A stretch of DNA of 52,202 bases from assembly GCA_023269675.1 (NCBI GenBank), contig JAHFSX010000043.1, positions 1 through 52,202 of the forward strand, in the 5' to 3' direction. The number at the start of each line of letters is the position of its first letter. Position 1 is the stretch's first letter. The notes beneath the pieces are model-generated. The model worked only from the letters and a program-made list of their open reading frames with translations, was not told where the DNA came from and did not search any database. The stretch comes from Verrucomicrobiota bacterium. Lineage in GTDB: Bacteria; Verrucomicrobiota; Kiritimatiellia; RFP12; UBA1067. The position numbers were made by a program, and so were the translations under genes. Of this stretch, positions 51,981 to 52,202 are shown piece after piece.

Positions 51981-52202
51981 TTATTCCGCAGCCGCCGGCG
52001 CGACGCTCTCCTCGACCGCCGACTCCACGGGCTGCGCCGCCGCGGGCTCGCCAGCCACGGGCTCGTCAGCCACGGGCGCGGCGCTCTCGGCCGCCGGCTC
52101 CGCTGCAGGCTGCGCCGCCGCGGGCTGCTGCGCCGCAGGCGCGACCGCGCCCTCGTTGCGGCGCACGACCGGCTGTCCGCCGCCCTGCTGCTTCTCGCCA
52201 GG
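51981..52202 (-). CDS. 3' end of a protein with Ala/Pro/Glu-rich tail (partial)
   Basis: Only the last 73 codons are in the window; the 5' part lies beyond 52202. The visible part reads 'PGEKQQGGGQPVVRRNEGA', then a low-complexity tail rich in Ala, Pro, Glu and Val ('APAAQQPAAAQPAAEPAAE', 'PVADEPVAGEPAAAQPVES'). This resembles in composition the C-terminal tail of IF-3 at 29523-30305. The identity of the globular part cannot be seen. The stop is TAA, followed by the shared terminator. Confidence 0.8.
   Translation of the reverse strand, partial: PGEKQQGGGQPVVRRNEGAVAPAAQQPAAAQPAAEPAAESAAPVADEPVAGEPAAAQPVESAVEESVAPAAAE

Overview
The window is 52 kb of a high-GC Gram-negative chromosome, most likely from the PVC superphylum (Verrucomicrobiota/Kiritimatiellota type). 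The best lineage marker is a 51-residue basic protein at 39553-39708 that matches the 'small basic protein' family known from Chlamydiae and Verrucomicrobia. Lipoproteins with lipoboxes, twin-arginine signals, a type III glutamine synthetase, a pyrophosphate-type phosphofructokinase, large secreted glycan-degrading proteins and phrase-like intergenic repeats agree with this. No rRNA, tRNA, CRISPR array, insertion sequence or prophage gene is visible. The placement is inference; no search was run.

Layout. 1-400: dispersed phrase repeats. 401-8402: two very large exported carbohydrate-active proteins, a LamG/parallel beta-helix protein and a GH106 alpha-L-rhamnosidase. 8644-11025: isoprenoid-synthase-fold protein, overlapping UbiE-type methyltransferase and an exported protein. 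11110-22126: leuA, a Tat-exported sulfatase, nadK, an exported pre-peptidase-domain protein, nadE and glutamine synthetase III, the last behind a sigma-54-like promoter. 22375-26223: three Tat-exported proteins (enolase superfamily, TIM-barrel sugar isomerase, Gfo/Idh/MocA oxidoreductase) forming a probable sugar-conversion unit. 26491-27786: a LarA-like racemase.

27844-28356 is a recent 260-bp tandem duplication that carries a copy of the 3' end of dinB together with palindromic repeats. dinB, infC (apparently starting at ATC) and thrS follow on the minus strand. 32539-38388 is a five-gene plus-strand operon: SH3b protein, M48 metalloprotease lipoprotein, CHASE2-adenylate cyclase, metallo-beta-lactamase-fold hydrolase, and an MscS-type channel with a C-terminal cyclic-nucleotide-binding domain. 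It looks like a complete cAMP circuit (sensor-synthase, possible hydrolase, receptor channel) tied to envelope quality control, and is the most interesting system here.

38515-43174 holds another SH3-like protein, the PVC small basic protein, PPi-type phosphofructokinase, a DUF721/DciA-like protein, a LUD protein and an AlkA-like glycosylase. 43177-51178 returns to exported functions: GH10 xylanase, beta-propeller/phosphoesterase, GH32/43-like propeller, DUF1080 hydrolase and a small lipoprotein. purN and the 3' end of a protein with an Ala/Pro/Glu-rich tail close the window.

Overall, housekeeping genes (NAD, leucine, purine, nitrogen, translation, DNA repair) are interspersed with an exported polysaccharide-degrading and sulfate-removing repertoire, as in saprophytic PVC bacteria living on plant or algal glycans.
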